In this document: positions 1 through 9,356 of the stretch, piece by piece
How the letters are laid out: the number at the start of each line of letters is the position of its first letter
Position numbering within the stretch: the first letter of the stretch is position 1
The notes under the pieces: model-generated
The model's database searches: none
What the model was told of the DNA's origin: nothing
Seen by the model: only the letters and a program-made list of their open reading frames with translations
Made by a program: the position numbers and the translations under genes
Assembly: GCA_903858935.1 (NCBI GenBank)
Contig: CAIOKO010000143.1
Coordinates: 1 to 64,000 of the forward strand
Direction of reading: 5' to 3'
Origin: an uncultured Schlesneria sp.
Lineage (GTDB): Bacteria > Planctomycetota > Planctomycetia > Planctomycetales > Planctomycetaceae
DNA length: 64,000 nt

Positions 1-2
1 CC

Positions 3-230
3 AATGTTTACAGCACGGTCCTCGCAGGGGGTGGCATTCGTGGCGGGCAAGTCTATGGCAAAAGCGACAAACTGGCCGCCGAACCGGTGGATAACCCCGT
101 CCCCGTCGCAGACTTCGTGGCGACGATCTATCACGCGCTAGGATATGATTCCGAGACAACGGTGATCGACCCGCTTAACAGGCCTCATCGTATTCTGGCG
201 GGCCGACCCCTATCAGGATTGTTCACGTGA
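3..230 (+). CDS. DUF1501 family protein, C-terminal end (partial)
   Basis: The window opens inside a gene; the last 75 codons are readable and end at TGA 228-230. The tail has the pattern GGGIRGG, GKSDK, then a segment ending in GRPLSGLF, which matches the C-terminus of planctomycete DUF1501 proteins (a sulfatase-like fold, usually Tat-exported). In this family the tail carries the conserved ATIYHALG stretch, also seen here. The next gene has its Shine-Dalgarno 10 bases after this stop, so the two are probably co-transcribed. The family function is unknown; the genes usually sit beside cytochrome-c/DUF1549 partners, which would lie outside the window. Confidence 0.8.
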   Translation, partial: NVYSTVLAGGGIRGGQVYGKSDKLAAEPVDNPVPVADFVATIYHALGYDSETTVIDPLNRPHRILAGRPLSGLFT

Positions 231-253
231 TTCCACACGCAAGGAGATTCAGG

Positions 254-1198
254 ATGCGAAGACGTTGTTTGACGGCGATAGCGATGATGTCAGTTGGCAT
301 CGTGAATTTGACGGCGGCCATTCAATACTTGACCGCAGCGGAGAAACCTGTGGAACCCCCCTCGAAATCGTTGGTATTGCATACTCGGGCACTGGCGACA
401 AATTCGACTGATTTATCGGCTAAAGCTGAGGTCAAAGAATTGACCGTTCGGTGGGATCCGCACAAAACTTCACTGATCATCTGCGACATGTGGGACAACC
501 ACTGGTGTCAGGGGGCCGCTCGACGCGTTGAAGAATTAGCCGGGCCGATGAACAAGGTCGTTCAAGAGGCTAGACAACGAGGCGTCTTTATCATTCACGC
601 ACCCAGTACGACGGTTGATTTCTATAAAGACACACTCCAAAGAAAGCGGGCTCAGAGTGCCAAGTTCGTGAAAACGAACGCTCCGTTGGCAACCACTGAA
701 CGCTGGGGAACAGCATGGTGTTATCCTGACGCCAAACGTGAATCTGAACTACCAATCGACGATACCGACATGGGGTGCGACTGTGCGACAAAATGTGAAA
801 TCGTTCCTCCGTGGACGCGACAGATCAAGACCATTGAGATCGCTGAACCCGATGCAATCACTGATAACGGTCAAGAGACCTTCAATCTGCTGGCGGAACG
901 CGGCATCGACAACGTGATCATTATGGGTGTGCACCTCAATATGTGCGTTCTCGGTCGCCCCTTTGCCATCCGACAGTTGGTCATGCAGGGTAAGAAAGTA
1001 CTGTTGATTCGGGACATGACTGACACGATGTACTGTTCGAAGATGAAACCGTATGTAAACCACTTCGACGGGACGGATCTGGTCATCTCGCATGTGGAAA
1101 GGAATTGGTGCCCGACAATTCTCAGTACTGACCTGGTAGGAGGGAAGCCCTTTCGATTTCAGGAAGACAAGCGAGTCTCTGCAATCCCGTCACGTTAG
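254..1198 (+). CDS. Isochorismatase-like cysteine hydrolase, probably exported
   Basis: 314 aa from ATG 254, chosen because AAGGAG lies 7 bases upstream; a GTG at 227 overlapping the previous stop is possible but lacks that site. Residues 1-30 (MRRRC then a hydrophobic stretch) look like a signal peptide or membrane anchor. The body has the isochorismatase fold: LIICDMWD with the likely catalytic Asp78 and GVHLNMC with the nucleophile Cys231. Family members hydrolyse amides, isochorismate or nicotinamide by a Cys-Asp-Lys triad. A cysteine-rich insert (MGCDCATKC, before the catalytic Cys) is unusual and may bind metal or form disulfides outside the cytoplasm. Substrate unknown. Probably one operon with the genes on both sides. 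Confidence 0.82.
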   Translation: MRRRCLTAIAMMSVGIVNLTAAIQYLTAAEKPVEPPSKSLVLHTRALATNSTDLSAKAEVKELTVRWDPHKTSLIICDMWDNHWCQGAARRVEELAGPMNKVVQEARQRGVFIIHAPSTTVDFYKDTLQRKRAQSAKFVKTNAPLATTERWGTAWCYPDAKRESELPIDDTDMGCDCATKCEIVPPWTRQIKTIEIAEPDAITDNGQETFNLLAERGIDNVIIMGVHLNMCVLGRPFAIRQLVMQGKKVLLIRDMTDTMYCSKMKPYVNHFDGTDLVISHVERNWCPTILSTDLVGGKPFRFQEDKRVSAIPSR

Positions 1199-1240
1199 AC
1201 ACCTTCTACTCGGAATTTTCAAAATCTACAGGAGTCCGCC

Positions 1241-1801
1241 ATGACGACAAAAGAGGTGCTCATCATTGTTGGTGATGCGACCGAGACGGTCGATACCCTT
1301 TATCCGTATTACAGGTTGATCGAAGCCGGGATGCGTCCCGTTGTGGCGGCGCCGGAAAAACGCCGTTATCAGATGGTTTTGCATGAGGTCAAACCGGGTT
1401 GGACCATCACGAAAGAGTGGGAAGGCTATTCCATTGAAGCCGAGATCGCCTTTCGCGACATCGTCCCGGAAAACTATGCGGGAATACTCTTCTCCGGCGG
1501 CCGAGCTCCGGAATACATTCGCTATGACCCGGATTTGATCCGAGTGACTCGTCATTTTTTTGCTGCGAACAAGCCGGTGGCGAGCGTCTGCCACGGTGTT
1601 GAAATACCCGCGCACGCGGACTGTGTTCGAGGTCGGCGGATGGCGACCGTGCCCAAGTGCCGTTTTGACCTGGAAGTTTGCGGCGGGATTTTTGTTAACG
1701 AACCGTGTGTGATCGACGGGAATCTTGTCAGCGGTCGGACGTTTCACGACAACGGTCATTATGTCGGTCCCTGGATCAAGATGTTGCAGGAGGGGTTGTG
1801 A
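1241..1801 (+). CDS. DJ-1/PfpI family protein
   Basis: 186 aa, with AGGAG before ATG 1241. It fits the class I glutamine-amidotransferase-like fold of DJ-1/PfpI: an N-terminal KEVLIIVGD strand, GILFSGGRAPEY, and the nucleophile elbow SVCHG with Cys117. Family members include intracellular proteases, chaperone/glyoxalase-like proteins and stress proteins; nothing in the sequence selects one role. Its stop overlaps the GTG start of the CPBP protease gene by four bases (GTGA), which points to translational coupling. The pairing with an isochorismatase-like hydrolase upstream suggests small-molecule detoxification or turnover, which is inference. Confidence 0.85.
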   Translation: MTTKEVLIIVGDATETVDTLYPYYRLIEAGMRPVVAAPEKRRYQMVLHEVKPGWTITKEWEGYSIEAEIAFRDIVPENYAGILFSGGRAPEYIRYDPDLIRVTRHFFAANKPVASVCHGVEIPAHADCVRGRRMATVPKCRFDLEVCGGIFVNEPCVIDGNLVSGRTFHDNGHYVGPWIKMLQEGL

Positions 1802-3024
1802 CCGAACTGAATTCTCGTGAAAACGACCCGGTAACGACCGACCTTTTACGATCCGAAACTGAGGCAGTTCCGATTCTTTCACCCGAACTCGATTCCAATG
1901 CGAAGGCACTCGACGTTCGGGATTTTGTGGAGGAGCAACCTGCTGAACCGGTCTGCCCCAATACTTTGCCGAGCGCTATTCCGGTCGACAGCCCGCCTAG
2001 CTGGCCACGCGGCATCGGTGAAGCGATGGGATGGCTGTTTGGTGCGTGGTTAGTTCACGTGATCGCTGCTGTGTGCATCGTCATTCTTTTGATTGTTAGC
2101 AACTTCGCTTCGGGAAAAGCCCGACCGATGGATTTTGACGATCCCAAGTCGACGATGATCATCACTATGGGCGAGATGATTCTTTTTGTACTCGCCGCGA
2201 TCTTGGCCGTTACTGTGCGTTTTTGGGGACGGTTGCGAAATGAATTGAATTTCACTCGCCCTGATGCCAGGCACGTTTGGATTGTCGTTGCCGGTACACT
2301 GCCGCTGACGTTTTGTATTGCCATTTGGAGCGTTCCGACTCAACTCGTCTGGGATTCAGTCGTTGAAGTGTTTCCAAGTTTAAAGTTTATTGATGGCATG
2401 AATGTCAATGATGAAATCAAACGTATGGCTGACACGACACCTTTGTGGTTAATGATTTTCAGCGTTGCCGTCTTGCCCGCGATTGGTGAAGAGCTGATCT
2501 TTCGCGGTGCGATCGGACGGACACTCATTGCCAACCTTGGATTGTGGGGTGGCATTTTGTTGACGTCGTTTCTGTTCGGCTGGTTTCATATGCATCCCGT
2601 TCACGCGATTGCGGTCATGCCGCTGGGATTGGTCATGCATGTGGTCTATTTGTGGACGCGCAGCTTCTGGTTGCCGATGTTATTGCACTTTGTAAATAAC
2701 TGCTGGGCAACAATCGTGGCACATTTTTCAACGACGGACCATGTCGGTCACGGAGGTGCGATTAACGTGTTGGAGGGACTCCAAATGATCACGGCGATCA
2801 TCGCCGTAATCGCTCTCGGCCTCGGACTTTGGCAATCAAGAGTGCGACTCGTCACAGAAGATGGAAGTGCCTGGGACGCGGGTCGATTTCCCCTTCGTGT
2901 TCCCGCGAGCCCTGGAGTCTACCGGCACGCTGATCCGATGAACCCTTGGTGCTGGAGGTTGGCGCTGGTCAGTTCCGTTTTGTGTCATGCATTGGTTGTA
3001 TTTGAGCTCGTGAATCCGCGCTGA
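1798..3024 (+). CDS. CPBP family intramembrane glutamic protease (CAAX-protease type)
   Basis: 408 aa from GTG 1798, which overlaps the preceding stop and has AGGAGG 4 bases upstream; a longer frame begins at 1705 but would overlap the previous gene by about 100 bases. About 80 residues of acidic, Pro-rich cytoplasmic sequence precede the membrane part. Several hydrophobic segments follow, with the CPBP motifs in order: EELIFR (Glu231, Glu232, Arg236), FHMH (His264) and HFVNN (His297, Asn301). These build the active site in Rce1/CAAX-type proteases. Substrate unknown; bacterial members process membrane proteins or peptides or serve in signalling. The C-terminal 60 residues carry one more hydrophobic segment. 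Confidence 0.87.
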   Translation: MTELNSRENDPVTTDLLRSETEAVPILSPELDSNAKALDVRDFVEEQPAEPVCPNTLPSAIPVDSPPSWPRGIGEAMGWLFGAWLVHVIAAVCIVILLIVSNFASGKARPMDFDDPKSTMIITMGEMILFVLAAILAVTVRFWGRLRNELNFTRPDARHVWIVVAGTLPLTFCIAIWSVPTQLVWDSVVEVFPSLKFIDGMNVNDEIKRMADTTPLWLMIFSVAVLPAIGEELIFRGAIGRTLIANLGLWGGILLTSFLFGWFHMHPVHAIAVMPLGLVMHVVYLWTRSFWLPMLLHFVNNCWATIVAHFSTTDHVGHGGAINVLEGLQMITAIIAVIALGLGLWQSRVRLVTEDGSAWDAGRFPLRVPASPGVYRHADPMNPWCWRLALVSSVLCHALVVFELVNPR

Positions 3025-3133
3025 TGTCGGAAGAAATTGTTGATTGTCCGCTCAGTACGCCCTCATTTTACCTGCCGATCAGTCGTTGGAATGTCTTTTT
3101 GACGGACACAACGTTCTTTTCTCGCTGATTTGC

Positions 3134-3697
3134 TCAAAGCAGTTTTCGAAGCTCTGACACACGTTCTGTATGAACTTTATCACTTAGCACGGGGCTCAGC
3201 CCTTCGGTGGGAACCGGTGTTGGAAAATCGACCCAACTTCGGCAACCGGCGAAATGAGGCGACGCGGGAATCGTGATGTGCGCTGCCAGCTGATGGACTC
3301 GTACGAGAACTACAAACAATCCAGGGTTCTTGTAGTGGTATCGAGCGTCGACGGTTTTGTTCGACAAGATATGGAAGTGGTTCAGGCTTGATAGTCGGGA
3401 TTCATCGTGAAGCTCGATTACGTCTTCAACTTCGACATAATTTTGGATATGAATTTCATGGGCTGGCGGTTGCCGGGTCAGAACCTCTTGCAGTAATGGT
3501 TGTGCGTCCGGAGCAACAGAATCAGATTCTTGATGAAACCCTGTGGGGAATAGCCAGAATTCGCGGTGTGCAACTCGGAATCCGTCACGACCTTCGTGAA
3601 TTCCTCCTTTACGCAGAATCAGGCTCTGTCGGCCCGATGCCAGTGCGGAACAGACGACAGCCCATTCTTTGAAAGCAATGTGATTGTCGAGTTGCAT
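3134..3697 (-). CDS. DUF1802 family protein
   Basis: 187 aa from ATG 3697. The longest frame starts at 3838 inside tatC, but family similarity begins only at this Met (AFKEWAVVCSAL, LILRKGGIHE, HREFWLFPT). That pattern is typical of DUF1802, a family of about 180 residues of unknown function. It has no signal peptide or membrane segment, so it is probably cytoplasmic. It lies 101 bases downstream of tatC on the same strand and may be read through from it. The abundance of conserved Trp, His and Arg suggests an enzyme or nucleic-acid-binding protein, but no catalytic motif is recognised. Confidence 0.8.
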   Translation of the reverse strand: MQLDNHIAFKEWAVVCSALASGRQSLILRKGGIHEGRDGFRVAHREFWLFPTGFHQESDSVAPDAQPLLQEVLTRQPPAHEIHIQNYVEVEDVIELHDESRLSSLNHFHILSNKTVDARYHYKNPGLFVVLVRVHQLAAHITIPASPHFAGCRSWVDFPTPVPTEGLSPVLSDKVHTERVSELRKLL

Positions 3698-3798
3698 GAG
3701 CCTGTTCCGGTGAAACGACAAATCAAACCGACAGCAACCGAGGTTTGCGCTGGCGACCTCTGATTCGCTATGTCGCAAAAAATGAGTCGAATTCCGCT

Positions 3799-4872
3799 TT
3801 ATGCAGGTTCGCCGAGCGGCGATTTCGCGACGTTCCACTTACACAGTGCAATTCCAAGTCCGTAAAGCACAAGCAGAGGCGTCATCATCATCAGCATTGT
3901 CATTGGGTCAGGAGTTGGAGTCAGTACCATCGAAATAATCGCGATCGCCAGCACAGCAAGTCGCCATTGACCAATGTAGTGTTCGACTTGAAAGACATTG
4001 ATTTTCGAGAGGAACAACATGGCCAGCGGCAACTGAAAACTGATACCAAACATCAAAGGCAGCATTACTGCAAAACTGATCCATTCCGAAATTCGAATCT
4101 GTGCGGTTAATTCCATGCCAGCATTGTAACTGAGCAGAAAGTCGAGCACCGTGGGTAAGACGGCGTAGAAACAGAAGGCGACCCCACCGAGAAACAAGAA
4201 GACGCTCATTGGAAGATACGTATGAACGTATTTTCTCTCGTGCGGATAAAGACCCGCCGCGACAAATAGCCATAACTGATAAAACATCCAAGGACTTGCT
4301 ATGACCAGTCCTGCAATAAATGAGACCTTCATATATGTCATGAACGCCTCTTGAACGTTCAAAGTGACTGGCCGATCAATCTTTTCTGCAGATCGACGGA
4401 ACTGTCGAAACGCTTCAGAACGGGCTGGTAACGAAACAGACTTCTCCTTCATCGCTTCTGTCGGCTCCGGGAAATTTCCGGGCGCCGCGTCATGAAGCAT
4501 CGACACCAGGTCATAGGCAGACATTTCGATCGTAATCGCTCGCTTCTCATCTTCGGTCAGCAGCTTGAGCGACGCTTTGTCCTCTTCACGAACAGTCGGC
4601 GGAATGAACTGGCCTTTGATTCCCGCCGTGAGCCATGTCCACAAATCGAAGCCTTTCACATCATCTTGAACGGCTGCAATCACATTCGCGCGGCGTAATG
4701 CTGCGTCAATCGGTTGACGGATCATCCGGACTAGTTGTTCGCCGAAGATCAACGAGAATATGACGCTGACCATCAGACCAAGGAGCGCTCGGATAAGATA
4801 AAAGCGAAGCACCTCAAGGTGTTCACCAAATGTCATCGTCGAATCGTCGAACAGATCTTTACTGGACGTCAT
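3799..4872 (-). CDS. tatC: Twin-arginine translocase subunit TatC
   Basis: 357 aa from ATG 4872, preceded by GAGAG; a GTG at 4881 would add three residues. TatC is the polytopic receptor that binds twin-arginine signal peptides. Diagnostic elements are HLEVLR near the N-terminus (equivalent of the conserved cytoplasmic Glu), TM1, later SFIAGLVIASPWMFYQLW, GLYPHERK with the second conserved Glu, and six membrane segments overall. TatC proteins are usually about 250 residues; the extra ~100 residues form a hydrophilic insertion between TM1 and TM2 (about residues 53-165), in the first periplasmic loop. No tatA/tatB is adjacent. Planctomycetes export many Tat substrates, such as DUF1501 proteins. 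Confidence 0.95.
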   Translation of the reverse strand: MTSSKDLFDDSTMTFGEHLEVLRFYLIRALLGLMVSVIFSLIFGEQLVRMIRQPIDAALRRANVIAAVQDDVKGFDLWTWLTAGIKGQFIPPTVREEDKASLKLLTEDEKRAITIEMSAYDLVSMLHDAAPGNFPEPTEAMKEKSVSLPARSEAFRQFRRSAEKIDRPVTLNVQEAFMTYMKVSFIAGLVIASPWMFYQLWLFVAAGLYPHERKYVHTYLPMSVFLFLGGVAFCFYAVLPTVLDFLLSYNAGMELTAQIRISEWISFAVMLPLMFGISFQLPLAMLFLSKINVFQVEHYIGQWRLAVLAIAIISMVLTPTPDPMTMLMMMTPLLVLYGLGIALCKWNVAKSPLGEPA

Positions 4873-5108
4873 AACAATCACTCTCTATCGCCAGTGGAAA
4901 TTCGGTAGATTAATCGATCGCAGCGTGTCGATGTCCACAGAATTATTCGAGGAAACTGACCGCGGATTCAATCAGCGAGAACCGTAAGACTGACATCGCG
5001 GTGTCCACTCGAATTGCCCCGGCGAGATGAGCAGGGCAGGAGAGCGGTGCGGATGGTATTCTACGCGAATGGCGAGCCGTGTCCAGCCGAATGAACAACC
5101 CGTTAATT

Positions 5109-6980
5109 TCACGGTGGAGATGCACTACTTGTCGGCGGATTTTGGTTCGGCATGCCCGGAACAGCGTTTTGCCCCTGCTGCGGCATCATCTGACTGGGGT
5201 CCATTTGGTTTTGAGCCGCAGGTGGAGCCGGCGACTGCCCAGCAGTGTTCGACGAACCGAACGGGAAAACCCCCATCGCAAACGCGGTGACTACAATTGC
5301 GAGTTCAGCGATCAACGAAAAGAGCATTTGGAAAAACAGTGGCTGACGGTATTCCCATTGTTTAGAGACAAATACAAAGGCGGGAACGATCGGGATCAGA
5401 TTTAGGAAGCCCCACATTTGACTATCCTGGAAGCCTTCCTTGACGCCATTGAAATAGGACGTGATCCATGCCAGCGTCAATCCAATTAACATTCCGGTGA
5501 CGATTCCCTTTGGAACGCCCACGTCGGTTAGTGTTCCATAAAGCATTCCTCCAACAACGCCGATTAAGGCGAACACCAACACAAACACGAATCCATCAAC
5601 AGCTTGCTGAACAACCGTTTTCGGCTTTTCGTCTTCGTCCTCATCCCGTTTTTCCTTGGCCTTATATTTATACTCTTTCAACTTGTCGACCAGTTCGAGC
5701 GACGATTTGTTGTAATACGTGAACTGACCATTGGTTCGCATATTGAAGAGACTGGTAAATCCATTAATGATGCACATGACCGCAAGGATAATTACGGGGA
5801 CGATCAGCGGCTTGAGATTGACGGGCTGAGGATCTGGAAGTTTTTCAAGCTTTGGCGCCTCTTGTCCCTTCTTCTTCGTATTTGGGTTCTGAATTCGTGC
5901 AAATTCCTGGCGTCTGATGCTGGCGTTACTTTCCATTACGTTGACGATGTTCGAAATATCAGATCCGTAAATTGCAGCAATCGATGCGATTCCAGCAATA
6001 TTGAATACGTTGGTGAGAAGAAACCACATCAGCCAGACCGACAGCGGCTTCAGATTTCGGGCCCAGATGGGAAGGACTTTCCAGACCAGCCAACCTTTAT
6101 ATTGGACCGGCATCGACATGTGCGACATGACCACCGGTAACATCCAGAGAGCCGGAATTGCTCCAATTCCAGCGCAGATGGGTTGAACATATTCCGGCAT
6201 TCCACCGTAATTGACCAAGGCCCAACCCAGCGCGGCCGGGAGTGCTAAAACAGGTAACAAAAGCGCTACGATCCAACAGGCAAACGCCCCACCCATCGCG
6301 CTGGCAAGGAAAAAATCGAAATTCAATTTTTTGAATTTATCTTTTCGCTCAAGCGTGAGTTTGATGACCTCTGTATCCAGAAACCACATCCAACCGGGGA
6401 TGACCAGAAAGCTGATGACAAAGCAGAGGGCCAGAAAAACTCGCGGTGGCCACATTGAAATCCAGAAATATAAGAACAAGCAACCGAGCGCAATCCCAAG
6501 GCTGACGAGCGTGTATGCGACTGTTCGCCAGGCTAGAAGAACGTTTTTACCGACGAACTTCCACGCTTCTTTAGCGAGACCGGGATAGAAGTCTGCCGGG
6601 TCCGGTCCTCTCATCGCTTTCTTGCGCGCCTTTGCCCCTAATCCTCCTTCGGCGGAGTCGAATCCGCATTCTGGGCATTCTGTGTCTTCTTCGTCCTGAT
6701 ACTGCATGTCGAAGCCACACTTTGAGCAGATACGTGCTTCGGTATCTTCAGCTCGCCTCATGTCGAACGATGCAAGGGCATCTTCCGAATCAACAGGCTT
6801 TGAACTTTTCTTCGGCTTTGATTTGGACGCCCCCGACTTTGAGCTCGATTTCGGTGCATCCTCTTCATCGGGAACCGAAATCCGGGTCTGGCATTGCGGG
6901 CATTTTACTGCTTTTCCGCGTGCGGCATCGGGGACCGAAAGGACCTTTTCACAACTGGTGCACTTCACCTTGACGGGCAT
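5109..6980 (-). CDS. Zinc-ribbon multi-pass membrane protein, planctomycete type
   Basis: 623 aa. Two cysteine zinc ribbons at the N-terminus: CTSC/CPQC (residues about 8-31), then after a Lys/Ser-rich linker CSKCGF/CPECGF (about 85-105). A membrane region of about ten hydrophobic segments follows (about 145-590), including WRTVAYTLVSLGIALGCLF. The last 45 residues are rich in Pro, Gln, Asn and Met. The first ribbon resembles the MJ0042-type ribbons common in planctomycete proteins. Function unknown; the layout (cytoplasmic zinc ribbons plus membrane core) suggests a membrane-stress sensor or small-molecule membrane protein. A long interruption between membrane segments (about residues 360-440) is charged. 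Confidence 0.7.
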   Translation of the reverse strand: MPVKVKCTSCEKVLSVPDAARGKAVKCPQCQTRISVPDEEDAPKSSSKSGASKSKPKKSSKPVDSEDALASFDMRRAEDTEARICSKCGFDMQYQDEEDTECPECGFDSAEGGLGAKARKKAMRGPDPADFYPGLAKEAWKFVGKNVLLAWRTVAYTLVSLGIALGCLFLYFWISMWPPRVFLALCFVISFLVIPGWMWFLDTEVIKLTLERKDKFKKLNFDFFLASAMGGAFACWIVALLLPVLALPAALGWALVNYGGMPEYVQPICAGIGAIPALWMLPVVMSHMSMPVQYKGWLVWKVLPIWARNLKPLSVWLMWFLLTNVFNIAGIASIAAIYGSDISNIVNVMESNASIRRQEFARIQNPNTKKKGQEAPKLEKLPDPQPVNLKPLIVPVIILAVMCIINGFTSLFNMRTNGQFTYYNKSSLELVDKLKEYKYKAKEKRDEDEDEKPKTVVQQAVDGFVFVLVFALIGVVGGMLYGTLTDVGVPKGIVTGMLIGLTLAWITSYFNGVKEGFQDSQMWGFLNLIPIVPAFVFVSKQWEYRQPLFFQMLFSLIAELAIVVTAFAMGVFPFGSSNTAGQSPAPPAAQNQMDPSQMMPQQGQNAVPGMPNQNPPTSSASPP

Positions 6981-7579
6981 TGGTCAACAGCCTTCCAAAT
7001 CGATTGTGAACTCGGGACGGTCATGCCCTCCTCAGTCGTTGATCTGGCAGATACAGGACAAAAAAGCAATTTGCCGCTGCCTGTCAAATGCCCGGACCCG
7101 GTCGGGAAGGCGTCGATAACGGATTTCGAAATCAAAGAGATAATTATAACCATCGGGCGGACACCGAGCGCTCCAAGTCAAACGAGACCGGCGCGACGAT
7201 TCCGCAAACAGTCCGGCGGTCACGACTTCCAGCAAGTTACACCGCGACGGACAGAATTCAAGTCACTTCAGCCTCTCCGCCTGAATCGCGAAAGCTTTTT
7301 TGGTTGTGTGCAAATCCAGTTGATTAACAACGACGGCGTTTGGTCTGATTCGATTTTGACAAAAAGTGAATAGCGCGAGTTTCGTCGACAAGTTTTTCAC
7401 GATGGAAAACAAACAAGTTGCAACAATAAACGTTCGAAAGCTTCTTCCGTTATCCTCGGCTTCGCTCAATTTCTGTCCTGCCGCTTGAAGTTGTGCTGAG
7501 AATCGCCAACATGGCGATTCAGCACTCGTAAAAGAAACGGTGCTGCGACGTTTGTTATCTTGCGACAACAGGAGCTTCG
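6981..7579. other. Gene-free stretch upstream of purE
   Basis: No convincing gene lies in these 599 bases: open frames on both strands lack recognisable proteins and ribosome-binding sites. It should hold divergent promoters for the zinc-ribbon gene and purE. The only structure I see is the hairpin at 7494-7524. Confidence 0.6.
7494..7524 (+). promoter_or_regulatory. Stem-loop in the purE leader
   Basis: GAATCGCC (7500-7507) pairs perfectly with GGCGATTC (7513-7520) around a 5-base loop, and TGCT (7494-7497) pairs with AGCA (7521-7524) across a 2-base bulge. It sits 56 bases before the purE start. No T-run follows, so it is not an intrinsic terminator; a leader RNA structure or operator is possible. 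Confidence 0.4.
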
Positions 7580-8080
7580 ATGTCCGATACCAGTCCCCCC
7601 TCACCATTAGTCGGGGTCATTATGGGGAGCAAATCCGATTGGGAGACAATGCGGCATGCGTCGGAACTCTTGAATGAATTCGGCGTTCCTCATGAATGTC
7701 GTATCGTTTCTGCTCATCGAACTCCAGGATTGATGAATGCGTATGCAACCGGTGCCGAATCGCGGGGATTGGAGGTCGTGATTGCGGGGGCAGGCGGGGC
7801 CGCACATCTCCCCGGTATGGTGGCATCGCAAACGGTGCTTCCCGTATTAGGGGTTCCAGTGCAAAGTCGCGCTCTGAACGGCTTGGACTCGTTGTTGTCG
7901 ATCGTGCAAATGCCCGGTGGAATTCCGGTTGGTACGCTTGCGATTGGTGAAGCGGGAGCGAAGAACGCAGGACTACTTGCTGTGCGAATCCTCGCGACGA
8001 CTCGCCCTGAATTGCGTGCGAAGCTCCACGACTTCCAACAACGTCAATGCGACCGAGTGCTGGGAGAATCACTCCCATGA
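7580..8080 (+). CDS. purE: N5-carboxyaminoimidazole ribonucleotide mutase
   Basis: 166 aa, with CAGGAG before ATG 7580. Class I PurE converts N5-CAIR (made by PurK) to CAIR in purine synthesis. Motifs: MGSKSDW for phosphate binding, SAHRTP with the catalytic His, [11 protein letters not shown], and the [11 protein letters not shown] core. Length matches the family. The stop overlaps the purK start as ATGA, so the two are translationally coupled, as in many bacteria. Cytoplasmic octamer in characterised homologues. Confidence 0.97.
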   Translation: MSDTSPPSPLVGVIMGSKSDWETMRHASELLNEFGVPHECRIVSAHRTPGLMNAYATGAESRGLEVVIAGAGGAAHLPGMVASQTVLPVLGVPVQSRALNGLDSLLSIVQMPGGIPVGTLAIGEAGAKNAGLLAVRILATTRPELRAKLHDFQQRQCDRVLGESLP

Positions 8081-9216
8081 GGAACCCGATTCTACCCGGT
8101 GCAACACTGGGAATGCTGGGAAGCGGACAATTAGGCCGCATGTTTACCATCGCCGCACGGCGGCTGGGTTACCGAGTCCACGTCCTTTCGCCCGATACCG
8201 AAACTCCGACCGGGCAGGTCGCCGACGTTGAAGTTCGTGCTGATTACCTGGATCTCGAACGAGTGGCAGAATTTGCCCGAAATGTCAGTGTCGTCTCGTT
8301 CGAGTTTGAAAACGTTCCTGCCGAAACGACGGAAATCTGTCAAAAGTATTGCCCCGTTCGTCCAGCGGGTTCTGTGTTGTTTACCTCACAGAACAGAAAG
8401 CGTGAAAAGACTTTCTTGAGAGATGCTGGGCTGCCAGTGACTCCGTTTACTTCAGTCGGGTCTCAGGACGAATTGATTGCCGCACTACAGAAGCAGGGGA
8501 CACCTGCCGTTTTGAAAACCGCTGACTGGGGTTATGACGGTAAGGGACAGGTCGTCATTCGCACGATCAATGATGCTGCGAAAGCGTGGTCTGAATTGAA
8601 TGTCCCCCAGGCTATTCTGGAAACGTTTATTGATTTTGAGTGCGAACTTTCAGTTGTCGCCGCTCGGGGATCAGACGGGCAGTTTGTCAGTTATGGGCCG
8701 ATTGGAAATTCTCACAGTCATCACATACTCGATATTTCCATCTGTCCGGCAGCGATTACATTGTCTGTCGCGAATGAAGCGATCGAAATCACTCGTGCAG
8801 TCCTTGAGAAACTTGATGTAGTTGGTGTGATGTGCGTGGAATTCTTCCTGACAAAATCGGGAAAACTGTTGATCAATGAAACGGCACCGAGACCTCATAA
8901 CTCTGGGCATTTAACGATTGATGCTCACGTGACATGTCAATTTGAGCAACAAGTTCGCGCAATCTGCGGATTGCCACTCGGTTCGAGTGAGCTTCGCAGC
9001 CCGTCAGCGATGGCGAACCTGCTTGGCGATGTCTGGGAAGCGGGTGAACCAAACTGGGTCGCTGCCCTCAACCACCCGAATTTGAAATTGCACTTGTACG
9101 GTAAGCAAGAAGCCAGGATAGGTCGCAAGATGGGGCATTTGACGGTGCTAGGGGAAACCGTAGAGCAAGCGGAGCAAACTTCCCGAGCAGCCAGGGCGGC
9201 TTTGAAGTCTCGTTAG
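8077..9216 (+). CDS. purK: N5-carboxyaminoimidazole ribonucleotide synthase
   Basis: 379 aa from ATG 8077, which overlaps the purE stop; an in-frame ATG at 8047 lies inside purE and is less likely. It is an ATP-grasp ligase that uses AIR, bicarbonate and ATP to make N5-CAIR, which is passed to PurE. Visible elements: [11 protein letters not shown] at the N-terminus, VSFEFENVP, the ATP-grasp core [25 protein letters not shown] near the metal site, and the small C-terminal domain. Length is normal. No other pur gene is nearby. Confidence 0.97.
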   Translation: MRNPILPGATLGMLGSGQLGRMFTIAARRLGYRVHVLSPDTETPTGQVADVEVRADYLDLERVAEFARNVSVVSFEFENVPAETTEICQKYCPVRPAGSVLFTSQNRKREKTFLRDAGLPVTPFTSVGSQDELIAALQKQGTPAVLKTADWGYDGKGQVVIRTINDAAKAWSELNVPQAILETFIDFECELSVVAARGSDGQFVSYGPIGNSHSHHILDISICPAAITLSVANEAIEITRAVLEKLDVVGVMCVEFFLTKSGKLLINETAPRPHNSGHLTIDAHVTCQFEQQVRAICGLPLGSSELRSPSAMANLLGDVWEAGEPNWVAALNHPNLKLHLYGKQEARIGRKMGHLTVLGETVEQAEQTSRAARAALKSR

Positions 9217-9356
9217 GGCGCTGTTTGAATCTAGGTTAGGCTGAACCTGCGATAAACCAAAGTGTCTACCCAATCTGCTACGCACGTTCGATCAGACTTA
9301 TCAATCGAAATCGACGTTGTTTGACTCTTTTTTAATACGGAAACGGATCGAAGTCC

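Noticed and set aside
1226..1909. 227-aa open frame on the minus strand
   Set aside because: Lies opposite the DJ-1 gene and the CPBP start, with no recognisable protein; a shadow frame.
7380..7579. Purine riboswitch upstream of purE
   Set aside because: No conserved three-way-junction core is recognisable; only one simple stem-loop is seen.
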